Below are positions 1 to 8,607 of a DNA stretch of 64,000 bases, piece after piece. A program made the position numbers and the translations under genes. The stretch spans positions 1 through 64,000 of the forward strand of contig NZ_AOPZ01000028.1 of assembly GCF_000414115.1 (NCBI RefSeq), read 5' to 3'. The stretch comes from Streptomyces aurantiacus JA 4570. GTDB lineage: Bacteria > Actinomycetota > Actinomycetes > Streptomycetales > Streptomycetaceae. The notes under the pieces were generated by a model. It saw nothing but the letters and a program-made list of their open reading frames with translations, was not told the DNA's origin and did no database searches. How positions within the stretch are numbered: the stretch's first letter is position 1; each line of letters begins with the position of its first letter.

Positions 1-1149
1 GCCGTGCTCGCGGGCGCCGGCCCCGGCGTCGCCTCCGCCGCACCCGCCGACGCGCGGCCACGGGCACACGACGGCCTCCAGGCCGACGTGGACGCGATCC
101 GCGCGACCGGGGCCACCGGCGTGCTGGCCGAGGTGCAGGACGCGCGGGGACAGTTCGTCGCACGGGCCGGCACGGCGGACCTGGAGACCGGGCAGCCGGT
201 GCCCTGGGACGCGTACTACCGCCTCGGCAGCGACACCAAGCCCTTCACCGCCACCGTCGCCCTCCAACTGGCGGGCGAAGGACGGCTCGCGCTGGACGAC
301 ACCGTCGACCGATGGCTGCCCGGCATGGTCGCGGGCAACGGCAACGACGGCCGCAGGATCACCCTCACCAATCTGCTCCGCCAGACCAGCGGCCTCAACG
401 ACTACGTCGCCGTGGGCGGCGGCGCGGGCGACTTCACGCCCGAGGGCTACCTGAAGGGACGCTTCCGGGTGTCCTCCCCGCGCCAGCAACTGAAGGCAGC
501 CCTGAGCCGGCCCCCGCTGTGGCTGCCGGACGCCGCCGATCCGGCGCGGGAACGGCGCTGGGGCTACTCCAACACCAACTACGTCCTCCTGGGCCTCGTC
601 GTCGAGCAGGTCACCGGACACCCCTGGGCCCAGGAGATCCACGAACGCGTCATCGCACCCCTCGGGCTCAAGCACACCTTCGCCCCGGGCACTTCGGCAT
701 ACGTTCCGCAGCCCACCGCGACGGCCTACACCCGGTTCCCCGGCAGCCCACGGCTGACCGACACCTCCCTCGCGACCGGTGGCGGCGCGGACGGCGGCCT
801 CATCAGCACCACCCACGACCACGCCGTCTTCCTGCGCGCACTCCTGGGCGGCCGCCTGCTGCGCCCCGCTCAACTGGCCGCGATGAAGCGGACCGTGGCG
901 GCCGACGACTGGATCCCGGCGGACGGCGTGCGCTACGGCATGGGCATCGCGTGGCGACCCGGCGGCCGCGACGGCCGGGGCATCTGGTTCCACGGCGGCA
1001 CCCACCTCGGCATCGTCTCGGAGAGCGGCGTCACCACGGACGGCAGCCGCGCCGCGACCACGGCGACCTTCACGCTGCGTACCGATGAGCAGGGCGATGC
1101 CCAGGCCGCGGCAGCCCTACGGCTGGTGGATCACGCGCTGGCGCGGTGA
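1..1149 (+). CDS. Serine hydrolase (class C beta-lactamase / DD-peptidase-like), 5' end cut by window
   Basis: Exported penicillin-binding-type serine hydrolase. The frame opens inside what looks like the end of a signal peptide (AGAGPGVASAAPADA), so the true start probably lies before base 1; the GTG at 4 is only the first in-frame start seen. The family triad is visible: S-x-x-K as SDTK (Ser about residue 76 counted from base 4), Y-x-N as YSN in GYSNTNY, and the third box as HGG in FHGGTHLG. The family covers D-alanyl-D-alanine carboxypeptidases, esterases and class C beta-lactamases, and the substrate cannot be told apart here. It ends 27 bases before a convergent TetR gene. Confidence 0.85.
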   Translation, partial: AVLAGAGPGVASAAPADARPRAHDGLQADVDAIRATGATGVLAEVQDARGQFVARAGTADLETGQPVPWDAYYRLGSDTKPFTATVALQLAGEGRLALDDTVDRWLPGMVAGNGNDGRRITLTNLLRQTSGLNDYVAVGGGAGDFTPEGYLKGRFRVSSPRQQLKAALSRPPLWLPDAADPARERRWGYSNTNYVLLGLVVEQVTGHPWAQEIHERVIAPLGLKHTFAPGTSAYVPQPTATAYTRFPGSPRLTDTSLATGGGADGGLISTTHDHAVFLRALLGGRLLRPAQLAAMKRTVAADDWIPADGVRYGMGIAWRPGGRDGRGIWFHGGTHLGIVSESGVTTDGSRAATTATFTLRTDEQGDAQAAAALRLVDHALAR

Positions 1150-1176
1150 GAGGGCGGAGGGCGGCGCTCCGGCGGC

Positions 1177-1776
1177 TCAGGGCCGCCCGTCTCGCACGAC
1201 GCCCGCGACGACCGTGGCCACGACCTTGCCGACGGCCTCGGGCTCGGGCGGCGCGCTCTGCCGGTCGGCGAACAGCAGGTGCGCGGCCCCGATCAGCGTG
1301 GGGGCGAGGGTGCCGACGTCGGCGTCCGCGGCGACGCGGCCGAGGTCCCGCTCGGCGGCGAGGTACGAGGCGATCATGGCCGCCGCCTCCGTGAGGACCG
1401 GCACGCCGGTCGGCCGGGCCTTGCGCAGCCGGGCGCGCAGGCCGTCCCGGGAGGTGACCAGGCCGACGATCGCCACGGCGACCGACTCGAACAGGTCCGT
1501 CAGTACGGCGGTGAGGTTGCCGGTGACCGTGCCGGTACCGGCGGCCGCGTGGAGGGTGTCGGCCCGCGCCTCGACGCGGGCGACGCGGTCGAGCACGAGC
1601 TCGGCGAGGAACGCGTCGAAGTCGGCGAAGTGCCGGTGCAGGACGCCCTTGGCGCACCCCGCCTCCGTGGTGACCGCCCGGCTGGTCAGGGCGCTCGGCC
1701 CGTCCCGCAGCAGGATGCGCTCGGCGGCGCCGAAAAGCTGCTCGCGCGCGTCGCGGATGGCCACTCCTGTCGGCAC
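1177..1776 (-). CDS. TetR/AcrR-family transcriptional repressor
   Basis: DNA-binding repressor of about 199 aa. The N-terminal helix-turn-helix is clear (AIRDAREQLFGAAERILL, then TSRAVTTEAGCAKGVLHRHF), followed by an all-helical ligand domain. I place the start at the GTG at 1776 because an AAGGAG ribosome site lies nine bases upstream (complement of 1786-1791); an upstream GTG at 1827 lacks one. It is divergent from a SAM methyltransferase, and a perfect palindrome (1896-1919) lies between them, so it probably represses that gene and perhaps itself. The ligand is unknown. Confidence 0.87.
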   Translation of the reverse strand: MPTGVAIRDAREQLFGAAERILLRDGPSALTSRAVTTEAGCAKGVLHRHFADFDAFLAELVLDRVARVEARADTLHAAAGTGTVTGNLTAVLTDLFESVAVAIVGLVTSRDGLRARLRKARPTGVPVLTEAAAMIASYLAAERDLGRVAADADVGTLAPTLIGAAHLLFADRQSAPPEPEAVGKVVATVVAGVVRDGRP

Positions 1777-1871
1777 CGTGCCCTGCTCCTTCGTCCGCCT
1801 GCCCTGTCCGGTCGCCGAGTCTTTCACGTGCCGGGTGGGACCGTCCGAGCGGCGATGCCCGACCGCGACGA

Positions 1872-1901
1872 TTGACGGGTGGGCGACCGCCCACTCATAG
1901 T
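1872..1901 (+). promoter_or_regulatory. Putative sigma-70-type promoter of a leaderless transcript
   Basis: TTGACG at 1872-1877 and CATAGT at 1896-1901 are separated by 18 bases, a good -35/-10 pair for an HrdB-type promoter. Six bases after the -10 comes the ATG at 1908, so transcription would begin at or next to the start codon. There is no Shine-Dalgarno sequence upstream of this ATG, which fits a leaderless mRNA. This is inferred from sequence only. Confidence 0.5.
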
Positions 1902-1919
1902 GGGCATATGCCCACTATG
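1896..1919. promoter_or_regulatory. Perfect 24-bp palindrome, likely TetR operator
   Basis: The half-site CATAGTGGGCAT is followed immediately by its exact reverse complement. The palindrome runs from the predicted -10 box through the ATG at 1908 and a second in-frame ATG at 1917. Its position between a divergent TetR gene and its probable target makes it the natural operator, and repressor bound here would cover both the promoter and the start codon. Confidence 0.72.
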
Positions 1920-2753
1920 CCGCCGTCCCGCACGACTCACCCCGACGACGAGCCCGATCCGGACCGGACGTCGCCGCATCGGAACCGGAACCCGGCGGAA
2001 TCCTTCGGATCGGACGCCGACCGCTACGACCGGGCCCGGCCCCGCTACCCCCGAGCCCTCGTCGACCGCGTCGTCGCCGCGAGCCCGGGCCCCGACGTCC
2101 TGGACGTGGGCGTCGGCACCGGCATCGCCGCCCGGCAGTTCCAGGCGGCCGGGTGCCGGGTGCTGGGCGTCGACGTCGACGCGCGGATGGCCGACCTGGC
2201 GCGACGGACCGGCGTCGAGGCCGAAGTGGCCGCCTTCGAGGAGTGGGACCCGGCGGGCCGGACCTTCGACGCGGTGATCGCCGCGCAGACCTGGCACTGG
2301 GTGGACCCGGTCGCGGGCGCGGCGAACGCGGCTCGGGTGCTGCGCCAGGGCGGCCGATTGGCCGTGTTCTGGAACGTGTTCGACCCCGCCCCCGACGTAC
2401 GCGAAGCCTTCGACGAGGTGCACCGGCGCGTGCTCCCCGACGCACCGCTCAACCCCTGGGCCGGGCCGCCGCTCACCGCGTACGAACCGTTGTCGTCGCG
2501 GGCGGTCGACGGCATGCGGCAGACGGGGGCGTTCGACGCGCCGGAACAGTGGCGGCACGACTGGGAGCACGTCTACACCCGCGACCAGTGGCTCGACCAA
2601 CTGCCCACGCACGGCGGCAACAGCCAGCTCCCGCAGGCCACGCTGCGCGAACTGCTCACCGGCATCGGCGCCGCCGTCGACGCCCTGGGCGGCGGCTTCA
2701 CGATGCGCTACGCGACGGTGACGGTCACGGCCACGCGAACGGGCGCCGCCTGA
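1908..2753 (+). CDS. Class I SAM-dependent methyltransferase
   Basis: Cytosolic methyltransferase, about 281 aa from the ATG at 1908. SAM-binding motif I is VLDVGVGTGIAARQF, the acidic end of strand 2 is VLGVDVDARM, and motif IV is FDAVIAAQTWHWVDP, as in the UbiE/Tam-like methyltransferase_11 group. The first 30 or so residues are a Pro/Arg/Asp-rich tail. An in-frame TTG at 1872 is a poor start because it coincides with the putative -35 box. The substrate is unknown. Divergence from a TetR gene suggests induction by a small molecule, possibly the compound it methylates. Confidence 0.83.
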   Translation: MPTMPPSRTTHPDDEPDPDRTSPHRNRNPAESFGSDADRYDRARPRYPRALVDRVVAASPGPDVLDVGVGTGIAARQFQAAGCRVLGVDVDARMADLARRTGVEAEVAAFEEWDPAGRTFDAVIAAQTWHWVDPVAGAANAARVLRQGGRLAVFWNVFDPAPDVREAFDEVHRRVLPDAPLNPWAGPPLTAYEPLSSRAVDGMRQTGAFDAPEQWRHDWEHVYTRDQWLDQLPTHGGNSQLPQATLRELLTGIGAAVDALGGGFTMRYATVTVTATRTGAA

Positions 2754-2865
2754 GCGGGACTTGGCGGCAGGCGCACGCCAGGGCGTCGTATGGAGGCTGA
2801 AGTAGGCCGTTGGCAGAGGGAGTTCAGTGACCTCCTCGCCCGGCCGGGCGCAACGCGCCGGACGG

Positions 2866-5079
2866 TCAGCTCAAGTAAGCCTCCACCTCGCTGAACTGCC
2901 CCGCCGGCCACCCCGTGTTGGCGGTGACGTGCAGGCGCAGATGCCGGACGTTCGGCGCCGACGCGGGTACGTCGATCGTCACCGTGTTGCCGCTCGCCGG
3001 GTCGAAGCGGTAGCCCTGGGAGCCCACCAGGGTGCTGTAGCCGGAGCCGTCGGTGCTGCCCTGGACCGACAGGGTTTGCGTCCTGGCCTCCCAGGCGGCG
3101 GGCGGCGGCAGCTTCAGGACGAGCCTGCGGACCGGCTCCGCCTTGCCGAGGTCGACCGTGATCGACTGCGGGAAGGCGTTGTTGGTGGACTCCCAGTACG
3201 TCGCGGCGTCGCCGTCGACCGCCTTGCCGGGGGTGTAGACGTCGGCGGAGCCGGTCGCGGTGGCGGGGCGGCCCTTGGCGAGGTTGCGCTTCGGGTCGGG
3301 GTCGGGGTTGCCGCCGCCCGGCTTCGGCCAGGTCGAGCAGTCCTCCCAGACGCTGTCCCAGCCGGAGTTGCCGCCGCCGTCGGTCAGCGTGAAGGTGCCC
3401 GAGCCGGACGGGTAGGGGCAGTTGTAGATCCCCGCGGCGCCCACGGACGACGCCTTGACGTTGGCCATCCGCACCGCTCCCGGCGTCTCGGCCTGCACCA
3501 CGACCGTGCCGACCTTGTCCACCGTCGACCTGTCGATGGTCACATTGCGTACGGCCTTGCCCGTACCGCCGCCGGAGACGAACTCGTACGCACTCCATGG
3601 GCTGTCGGTGATCACCGTGTCGGTGATGTCGACCGTCGCCTCGATGGCGCTGTCGTACGCGTCCACGCGCAGAGCGCCCATCGGGTGGTTCCAGTTGGGG
3701 TTCATCGCGCCCGTGCGCACCAGCGTGTTGCCGGACACCGTGATCGTGCCGGCCAGCGGGAAGAACGGGTCGAGAAACTTCTGGTTGGAGATGGCCATGC
3801 CGCTGCCGAGGGCGTTGGTGTCGAGGACCAGGTTGTCCTTGACGGTGATGTCCCGGCCGCCGTAGATCGCGATGCCGTTGGCCAGATTGGGCTGGGAGAT
3901 CGTGTTGGCGAGGAACGCAGAGTCGCTGTTCGTGGTGTTCAGGGACCACATCGCGAGGGCGTCGTCACCGGTGTTGCGCAGGAAGTTGTTCCGCACCTGC
4001 ACCCCGCGCGCGGTGCCGTTGAGGTTGAGCCCGTCGGCCGTCATGTCGAGGAACCGGTTGTTCTCGACGACCAGGTTGTCGTTGTTGCCCATCAGCCACA
4101 TGCCGACCTTGAGATGCTGCAGCCACATCCCGGACACGGCCGAGTTCGGGCCGAGCGAGCCGTTCACGAAGTTGTCCGGGTTGCCGTCGACGCGCTCGGT
4201 GACCTCGCCGATCACCGCGAAGTCGTGCAGGCCGACCTTGCCGGTGGGCGCGCTCGACTGGTCGACGAAGCGCGAGGACCGCACGACCGAGTACCAGTGG
4301 CCCGCGCCCTTGATCTGTACGTTGTCGACGTTGAGGGACTGGGTGAGCCTGAACTCGCCCGGCGGCACCCACACCGTGCCCCCCTTCGCCGCGGCGATCG
4401 CCTCGCGGAACGCCTGCGTGGAGTCGCCCTGCCCCGAGGGGTCGGCGCCCTTGTCGGTCACCGACACCGCCCCCGAGGGCTTCGTGCCCGGCGCCGCGGC
4501 CTGCTCGAAGTCGGCGACGTCGACGGTCACTTGGGCGCCGGTGGCCTCAAGGCGGACCTTGTCCCCGGCGCCCGCGTTCCGGCCGAACAGCAGCCGAGCG
4601 TTGTCCAGGAGGTGGTGCGTCTTGGATCCCTGGATCCAGGGCGTGTCGACATAGCTGTACTTCGACGTCACGGCGAGCGACTTGTCGAGCTTGACGCCGT
4701 TGACGTACACCGCGAGGGAGCCAGACTGGCCGTCCGGCACGCTGTACGCGACGTTCACCGCGTTGGCCGCCCTGGGCAGGGTGAACTCGACGTGCTGTCC
4801 CGTGGCGAGGCGGACCGCCTGCCGGCCCGAGGACTCGGAGGCCACCGTGCCCTGGGTGTAGTCGGGCCCGATCCGCGTGCCGTTGGACGTGGCGCTCTCC
4901 GCCTCGACGGACGTGAAGGGCACGGTGGCGCCTGCGACCGCGGCCCGGGCCCGCGACGAGTCGTCGGCCGCCTGCGCGGCGGGTGCGAGCGCGGTCAGCA
5001 GCCCTGCCGCGAGACCGAGCGCCGCGCCGAGCGGTACCGCTCTGCGGCCGCGCCGTAACGGCGAATATGAGGTGCGCAT
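2866..5079 (-). CDS. Secreted GH87-like alpha-1,3-glucanase (mycodextranase) with CBM35-like and F5/8C domains
   Basis: Secreted polysaccharide hydrolase, 737 aa. Start chosen at the ATG at 5079, behind a GGAGAGAGG ribosome site. Order: Arg-rich signal peptide ending APAAQA (1 to about 37); a CBM35/CBM6-like beta-sandwich beginning FTSVEAESA (about 50-190); a right-handed beta-helix (about 200-590) with the DGLNLNG...NTGDDALAMWS region where GH87 catalytic aspartates lie; a PKPGGGNPDPDP linker; and a discoidin (F5/8 type C) domain to the end. It is last in an apparent operon with an alpha-glucosidase and a sugar importer, which supports an alpha-glucan substrate. Another beta-helix glycanase remains possible. 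Confidence 0.75.
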   Translation of the reverse strand: MRTSYSPLRRGRRAVPLGAALGLAAGLLTALAPAAQAADDSSRARAAVAGATVPFTSVEAESATSNGTRIGPDYTQGTVASESSGRQAVRLATGQHVEFTLPRAANAVNVAYSVPDGQSGSLAVYVNGVKLDKSLAVTSKYSYVDTPWIQGSKTHHLLDNARLLFGRNAGAGDKVRLEATGAQVTVDVADFEQAAAPGTKPSGAVSVTDKGADPSGQGDSTQAFREAIAAAKGGTVWVPPGEFRLTQSLNVDNVQIKGAGHWYSVVRSSRFVDQSSAPTGKVGLHDFAVIGEVTERVDGNPDNFVNGSLGPNSAVSGMWLQHLKVGMWLMGNNDNLVVENNRFLDMTADGLNLNGTARGVQVRNNFLRNTGDDALAMWSLNTTNSDSAFLANTISQPNLANGIAIYGGRDITVKDNLVLDTNALGSGMAISNQKFLDPFFPLAGTITVSGNTLVRTGAMNPNWNHPMGALRVDAYDSAIEATVDITDTVITDSPWSAYEFVSGGGTGKAVRNVTIDRSTVDKVGTVVVQAETPGAVRMANVKASSVGAAGIYNCPYPSGSGTFTLTDGGGNSGWDSVWEDCSTWPKPGGGNPDPDPKRNLAKGRPATATGSADVYTPGKAVDGDAATYWESTNNAFPQSITVDLGKAEPVRRLVLKLPPPAAWEARTQTLSVQGSTDGSGYSTLVGSQGYRFDPASGNTVTIDVPASAPNVRHLRLHVTANTGWPAGQFSEVEAYLS

Positions 5080-5126
5080 GACATACCTCTCTCCAGTGGG
5101 GTGGGGGGCGGCGGCCCCGCCACGGG

Positions 5127-6740
5127 TCAGACCCGCAGCCAGACCGCCGTGTCCTGCGGCAGCCGCCCCTCGTCGTCCGGGGGGCCGCTGGCCAGCAGGA
5201 GGCTCGTGTGAGCGGGCGGTGCGCAGGGCGCGGCGGCCAGGTTGACCACGCACACCAGGCCGTCGGCGCGGGCGAACGAAAGCACCCCGTCCGGCGCCGG
5301 CAGCCAGGTCAGCGGGCCGTCCCCGAAGCCGGGCAGGGTGCGCCGGATCCGCAGCGCCGCGCGGTACAGGGCGAGCATCGACGACGGGTCGGCGGACTGC
5401 CGGTCTGCCGCGTACGAGGACCAGTCGGCGGGCTGCGGAAGCCACGGCTCCGCGGCCGAACCGAAGCCCGCGTACGGCGCGTCCGCCTCCCACGGCAGCG
5501 GCACCCGGCACCCGTCGCGCCCCGGATCGCTGCCGCCGGAGCGGAAGTGCATCGGGTCCTGGATCCGGCCCAGCGGCACCTCGTACTCCGGCAGGCCCAG
5601 CTCCTCGCCCTGATAGACGTACACCGAACCGGGCAGGGCGAGCGAGAGCAGCGCCGCGGCCCGCGCCCTGCGGGTGCCGAGCGCCAGGTCGGTGGGGGTG
5701 CCGAAGGCTTTGGTGGCGAAGTCGAAACCGGTGTCCGCGCGGCCGTAGCGGGTCACCGTGCGCGTCACGTCGTGGTTGCACAGCACCCAGGTCGCGGGCG
5801 CGCCGACCGGGGCGTGCTCGGCGAGGGTCTCCTCGACGGACGTCCGCAGCCGCGCCGCGTCCCAGGGGCAGCTCAGGAAGGACAGGTTGAACGCGGTGTG
5901 CAGCTCGTCGGGGCGCAGATAGCGGGCGAAGCGCTCGGAGTCCGGCAGCCACACCTCGCCCACGAAGATCGCGCCGTACTCGTCGGCGACGGCACGCCAG
6001 GAGCGGTAGATGTCGTGCAGCTCGTCGCGGTCCAGGAAGGGGTGCGGGTCGCGGCCCTCGACGAAGTCGGGCAGCGCGGGATCCTTGGCGGGCAGCGCCG
6101 CGGAGTCGATCCGTACGCCCGCGACCCCGCGCTCCAGCCAGAAGCGCAGCACGTCCTCGTGTTCCTGACGGACCGCCGGGTGGGCCCAGTTGAGGTCGGG
6201 CTGCTCGGGCGCGAACAGATGCAGATACCACTCGCCGTCCGCGACCCGCGTCCAGGCGGAGGCGGTCGCGGCGAACTGCGAGGGCCAGTCGTTGGGCGGC
6301 AGTTCACCGCCCGCGCCGCGGCCGGGGCGGAAGTGGAACAGCTCGCGCTCGGGGCTGCCGGGGCCCGCCGCGAGCGCGGCCCGGAACCAGACGTGCTGGT
6401 CGGACACGTGGTTCGGGACGATGTCGACGATGGTGCGGATGCCCAGCGCCCGCGCCTCCGCGATCAGCTTCTCGGCCTCCGCGACCGTGCCGAAGGCCGG
6501 GTCGATCACCCGGTAGTCGGCCACGTCATAGCCGCCGTCCACCATCGGCGACAGGTACCAGGGGCTGAACCACAGGGCGTCCACGCCGAGTTCGGCCAGG
6601 TACGGCAGCTTGGCGCGCACCCCCGCCAGGTCTCCGGTGCCGTCGCCGTCGCCGTCGGCGAAGCTGCGTACGTACACCTGGTAGATGACGGCGGAGCGCC
6701 ACCAGTCGGAGTCGGGGGTGGTCGGGTGCGTGGCTGCCAC
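5127..6740 (-). CDS. GH13 alpha-glucosidase (oligo-alpha-glucosidase type)
   Basis: Cytosolic alpha-glucosidase, 537 aa, with no signal peptide. GH13 signatures run in order: YQVYVRSFADGDGDGTGDL near the N-terminus (Ca-site style loop), DIVPNH, GVRIDSA (nucleophile Asp), FVGEVW (acid/base Glu) and CNHDVTR (transition-state Asp). A short beta domain follows and ends AVWLRV. It should cleave imported maltose-, isomaltose- or nigerose-type oligosaccharides to glucose. It sits between the importer permeases and the secreted glucanase, 80 bases after the last permease. Confidence 0.9.
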   Translation of the reverse strand: MAATHPTTPDSDWWRSAVIYQVYVRSFADGDGDGTGDLAGVRAKLPYLAELGVDALWFSPWYLSPMVDGGYDVADYRVIDPAFGTVAEAEKLIAEARALGIRTIVDIVPNHVSDQHVWFRAALAAGPGSPERELFHFRPGRGAGGELPPNDWPSQFAATASAWTRVADGEWYLHLFAPEQPDLNWAHPAVRQEHEDVLRFWLERGVAGVRIDSAALPAKDPALPDFVEGRDPHPFLDRDELHDIYRSWRAVADEYGAIFVGEVWLPDSERFARYLRPDELHTAFNLSFLSCPWDAARLRTSVEETLAEHAPVGAPATWVLCNHDVTRTVTRYGRADTGFDFATKAFGTPTDLALGTRRARAAALLSLALPGSVYVYQGEELGLPEYEVPLGRIQDPMHFRSGGSDPGRDGCRVPLPWEADAPYAGFGSAAEPWLPQPADWSSYAADRQSADPSSMLALYRAALRIRRTLPGFGDGPLTWLPAPDGVLSFARADGLVCVVNLAAAPCAPPAHTSLLLASGPPDDEGRLPQDTAVWLRV

Positions 6741-6820
6741 GGTGACGGTCCTTTCGGGCAGGGGGACCCCGCCGCCGGCCGGGGCGGGGCTCGGGTGCGC
6801 GGGGCCGGCGGCCCGCCGGA

Positions 6821-7696
6821 TCAGCCCTTGAGGCTTCCGGCGGTCAGTCCGCTCATGATGTGACGCTGGAACACCAGGAAGATCACAAGGGTCGGCAGGG
6901 AGGCGATGACGAGGGCCGCGAGCAGCCAGTTCTCGGTGACGCTCGCGGCGAGCGAGTAGATCCCGACGTTGATCGTCTGTTTGCCCGGGTCGGGCAGCGT
7001 GAGCATGGGCCAGAGGAAGTCCTTCCAGACCCCGACCACCGCGAAGATCGACACGACGCCGAGGATCGGCCGGGAGATCGGCAGGACCACCGAGCGCAGG
7101 GTGCGCAGCGGCGAGGCCCCGTCGATGGCGGCCGCGTCGAGCAGCTCGCGCGGGATCGAGTCGAAGAACCGCTTGAGCAGGAAGATGTTGAAGGCGTTGG
7201 TGACCGAAGGAAGCCAGATCACCCAGGGCGAGTTGACGAGGTTCCGCTCGACGATCGGCACGTCGAGGACGGTCAGATACTGCGGTACGACGAGGACGGT
7301 CGCCGGGATCATCAGGGTGACCAGCATCGCGCCGAGGATCACGTTGCCGAGCACCGGCCGCAGCTTCGACAGCGAGTAGGCGGCCGCCACGTCGAACACG
7401 AGCTGGAAGGCGAGGGCGCCGAGCGCGTAGTACAGCGTGTTGCCGAGCAGCTTCGCCAGGTCCATCACCCCCCAGGCATCCGCGTAGTTGCCGAGGTGGG
7501 CGTCCTTGGGGACCAGCGTGGGCGGGGTCCGGGCGAACTCCTGCGGGGACTTCAGCCCACTGGTGACCATCCAGTAGAGCGGTCCGACGAAGACCAGGGT
7601 GAAGACCACCAGGACCAGGACGAAGGCGGCCCAGTAGAGGAACCTGCCGCGCGGGCGGGCGAGTTGGGCGGGGGAGATCAGTGTGCGTGTCGTCAT
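6821..7696 (-). CDS. Sugar ABC transporter permease (MalG/LacG type)
   Basis: Inner-membrane permease, 291 aa from the ATG at 7696. About six hydrophobic spans are visible (YWAAFVLVLVVFTLVF first), and the EAA loop near residues 195-215 (AAAIDGASPLRTLRSVVLPISRP) contacts the ATPase. It pairs with the upstream permease 11 bases away and the binding protein before that, forming a CUT1-type oligosaccharide importer. No ATPase gene is in the operon; Streptomyces CUT1 importers commonly borrow the shared MsiK ATPase, which I infer here. Confidence 0.9.
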   Translation of the reverse strand: MTTRTLISPAQLARPRGRFLYWAAFVLVLVVFTLVFVGPLYWMVTSGLKSPQEFARTPPTLVPKDAHLGNYADAWGVMDLAKLLGNTLYYALGALAFQLVFDVAAAYSLSKLRPVLGNVILGAMLVTLMIPATVLVVPQYLTVLDVPIVERNLVNSPWVIWLPSVTNAFNIFLLKRFFDSIPRELLDAAAIDGASPLRTLRSVVLPISRPILGVVSIFAVVGVWKDFLWPMLTLPDPGKQTINVGIYSLAASVTENWLLAALVIASLPTLVIFLVFQRHIMSGLTAGSLKG

Positions 7697-7707
7697 CGCG
7701 GGCTCCC

Positions 7708-8598
7708 TCACTCCTCGCTCACGCGGCTCAGCCGGACGTACGCCGCTGAGAACGCGGCCAGCAGGACCAGCAGCACCAGGCCGAGCGCGGCCGCGCTGCC
7801 GTAGTTGTTGAAGGTGAAGGCGTACTGGTAGATGAGCTGGACGACGGTCAGGGTCGCCCCCTCCGGGCCCGCGCCGCCGGTCAGCAGGAACGGCTCCACG
7901 AAGACCTGCATCGTCGCGATGATCTGCATGAGCAGCATCAGCGAGAGGACAAGGCGGGTCTGCGGGATCGTGACGTGCCAGATCTTGCGGAGGATCCCCG
8001 CGCCGTCCAGCTCCGCGGCCTCGTACAGTTCGCCCGGAATGCCCTGGAGCGCGGCCAGATAGATCAGGGTCGCGCCACCCATGTTCATCCAGGTCGCGGC
8101 GATCACCACGGACAGCATCGCCGTGTCGGTGGACTGCAGCCACTGCTGCTCCGGCAGGCCCACCGCGCCGAGCATCCGGTTGAACAGGCCGTACCCGGGG
8201 TCGTAGAAGTACTTGAAGAGCAGCACCGACGCCACCGGCGGCAGCATCACCGGCAGATAGACAAGGAGTCGCAAATAGCCCCGGCCGTGCCGGAATTCAT
8301 TGAGCACCAGGGCGACCACGAACGGCACGACGAAGCCGAGGAGCAGCGCGAGCCCGGTGAACAGCAGGGTGTTGCGCCACGCCTGCCAGAAGGCCGGGTC
8401 GTTGAAGATGTACGTGAAGTTGGACCAGCCCGCCCAGACGGTCGCGCCGTCCTCGCGCTTCTCGAACGCGAGGAAGAACTCCCTGACCATCGGATACCAG
8501 GAGAAGAACGAGAAGCACAGCACGGCGCCGATGAGGAAGCCGTGGGCGGTCAGGTTGCGCTTGAGCGCCTGCCGCTTCGCCAGGGTGGGGGCCGGCAC
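7708..8598 (-). CDS. Sugar ABC transporter permease (MalF/LacF type)
   Basis: Inner-membrane permease, 296 aa. The N-terminus is cytoplasmic and basic (LAKRQALKRNL), followed by six predicted spans starting FLIGAVLCFSFFSWYPM. The EAA motif is seen as YEAAELDGAGILRKIWHVTIPQT. It lies nine bases after the binding-protein gene and 11 before its partner permease, so all three are probably cotranscribed. Function: passage of an alpha-glucooligosaccharide, judged by the linked glycosidases. Confidence 0.9.
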   Translation of the reverse strand: MPAPTLAKRQALKRNLTAHGFLIGAVLCFSFFSWYPMVREFFLAFEKREDGATVWAGWSNFTYIFNDPAFWQAWRNTLLFTGLALLLGFVVPFVVALVLNEFRHGRGYLRLLVYLPVMLPPVASVLLFKYFYDPGYGLFNRMLGAVGLPEQQWLQSTDTAMLSVVIAATWMNMGGATLIYLAALQGIPGELYEAAELDGAGILRKIWHVTIPQTRLVLSLMLLMQIIATMQVFVEPFLLTGGAGPEGATLTVVQLIYQYAFTFNNYGSAAALGLVLLVLLAAFSAAYVRLSRVSEE

Positions 8599-8607
8599 GA
8601 CGTCCCC

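Noticed and set aside
1085..1900. Open frames on the plus strand across the TetR gene
   Set aside because: Composition is Arg/Ser/Pro-rich with no family resemblance; the minus-strand frame has a clear TetR fold.
2827..5058. A 743-codon plus-strand frame opposite the glucanase gene
   Set aside because: Val/Gly/Arg/Asp-rich shadow typical of high-GC DNA, with no recognisable motif; the opposite frame encodes a complete domain protein.
2866..6231. A single 1,121-codon minus-strand frame covering both the glucanase and part of the alpha-glucosidase gene
   Set aside because: The upstream 380 codons are Arg/Gly-rich antisense-like frame shadow of the GH13 gene; the real start is the ATG at 5079 with a ribosome site and signal peptide.
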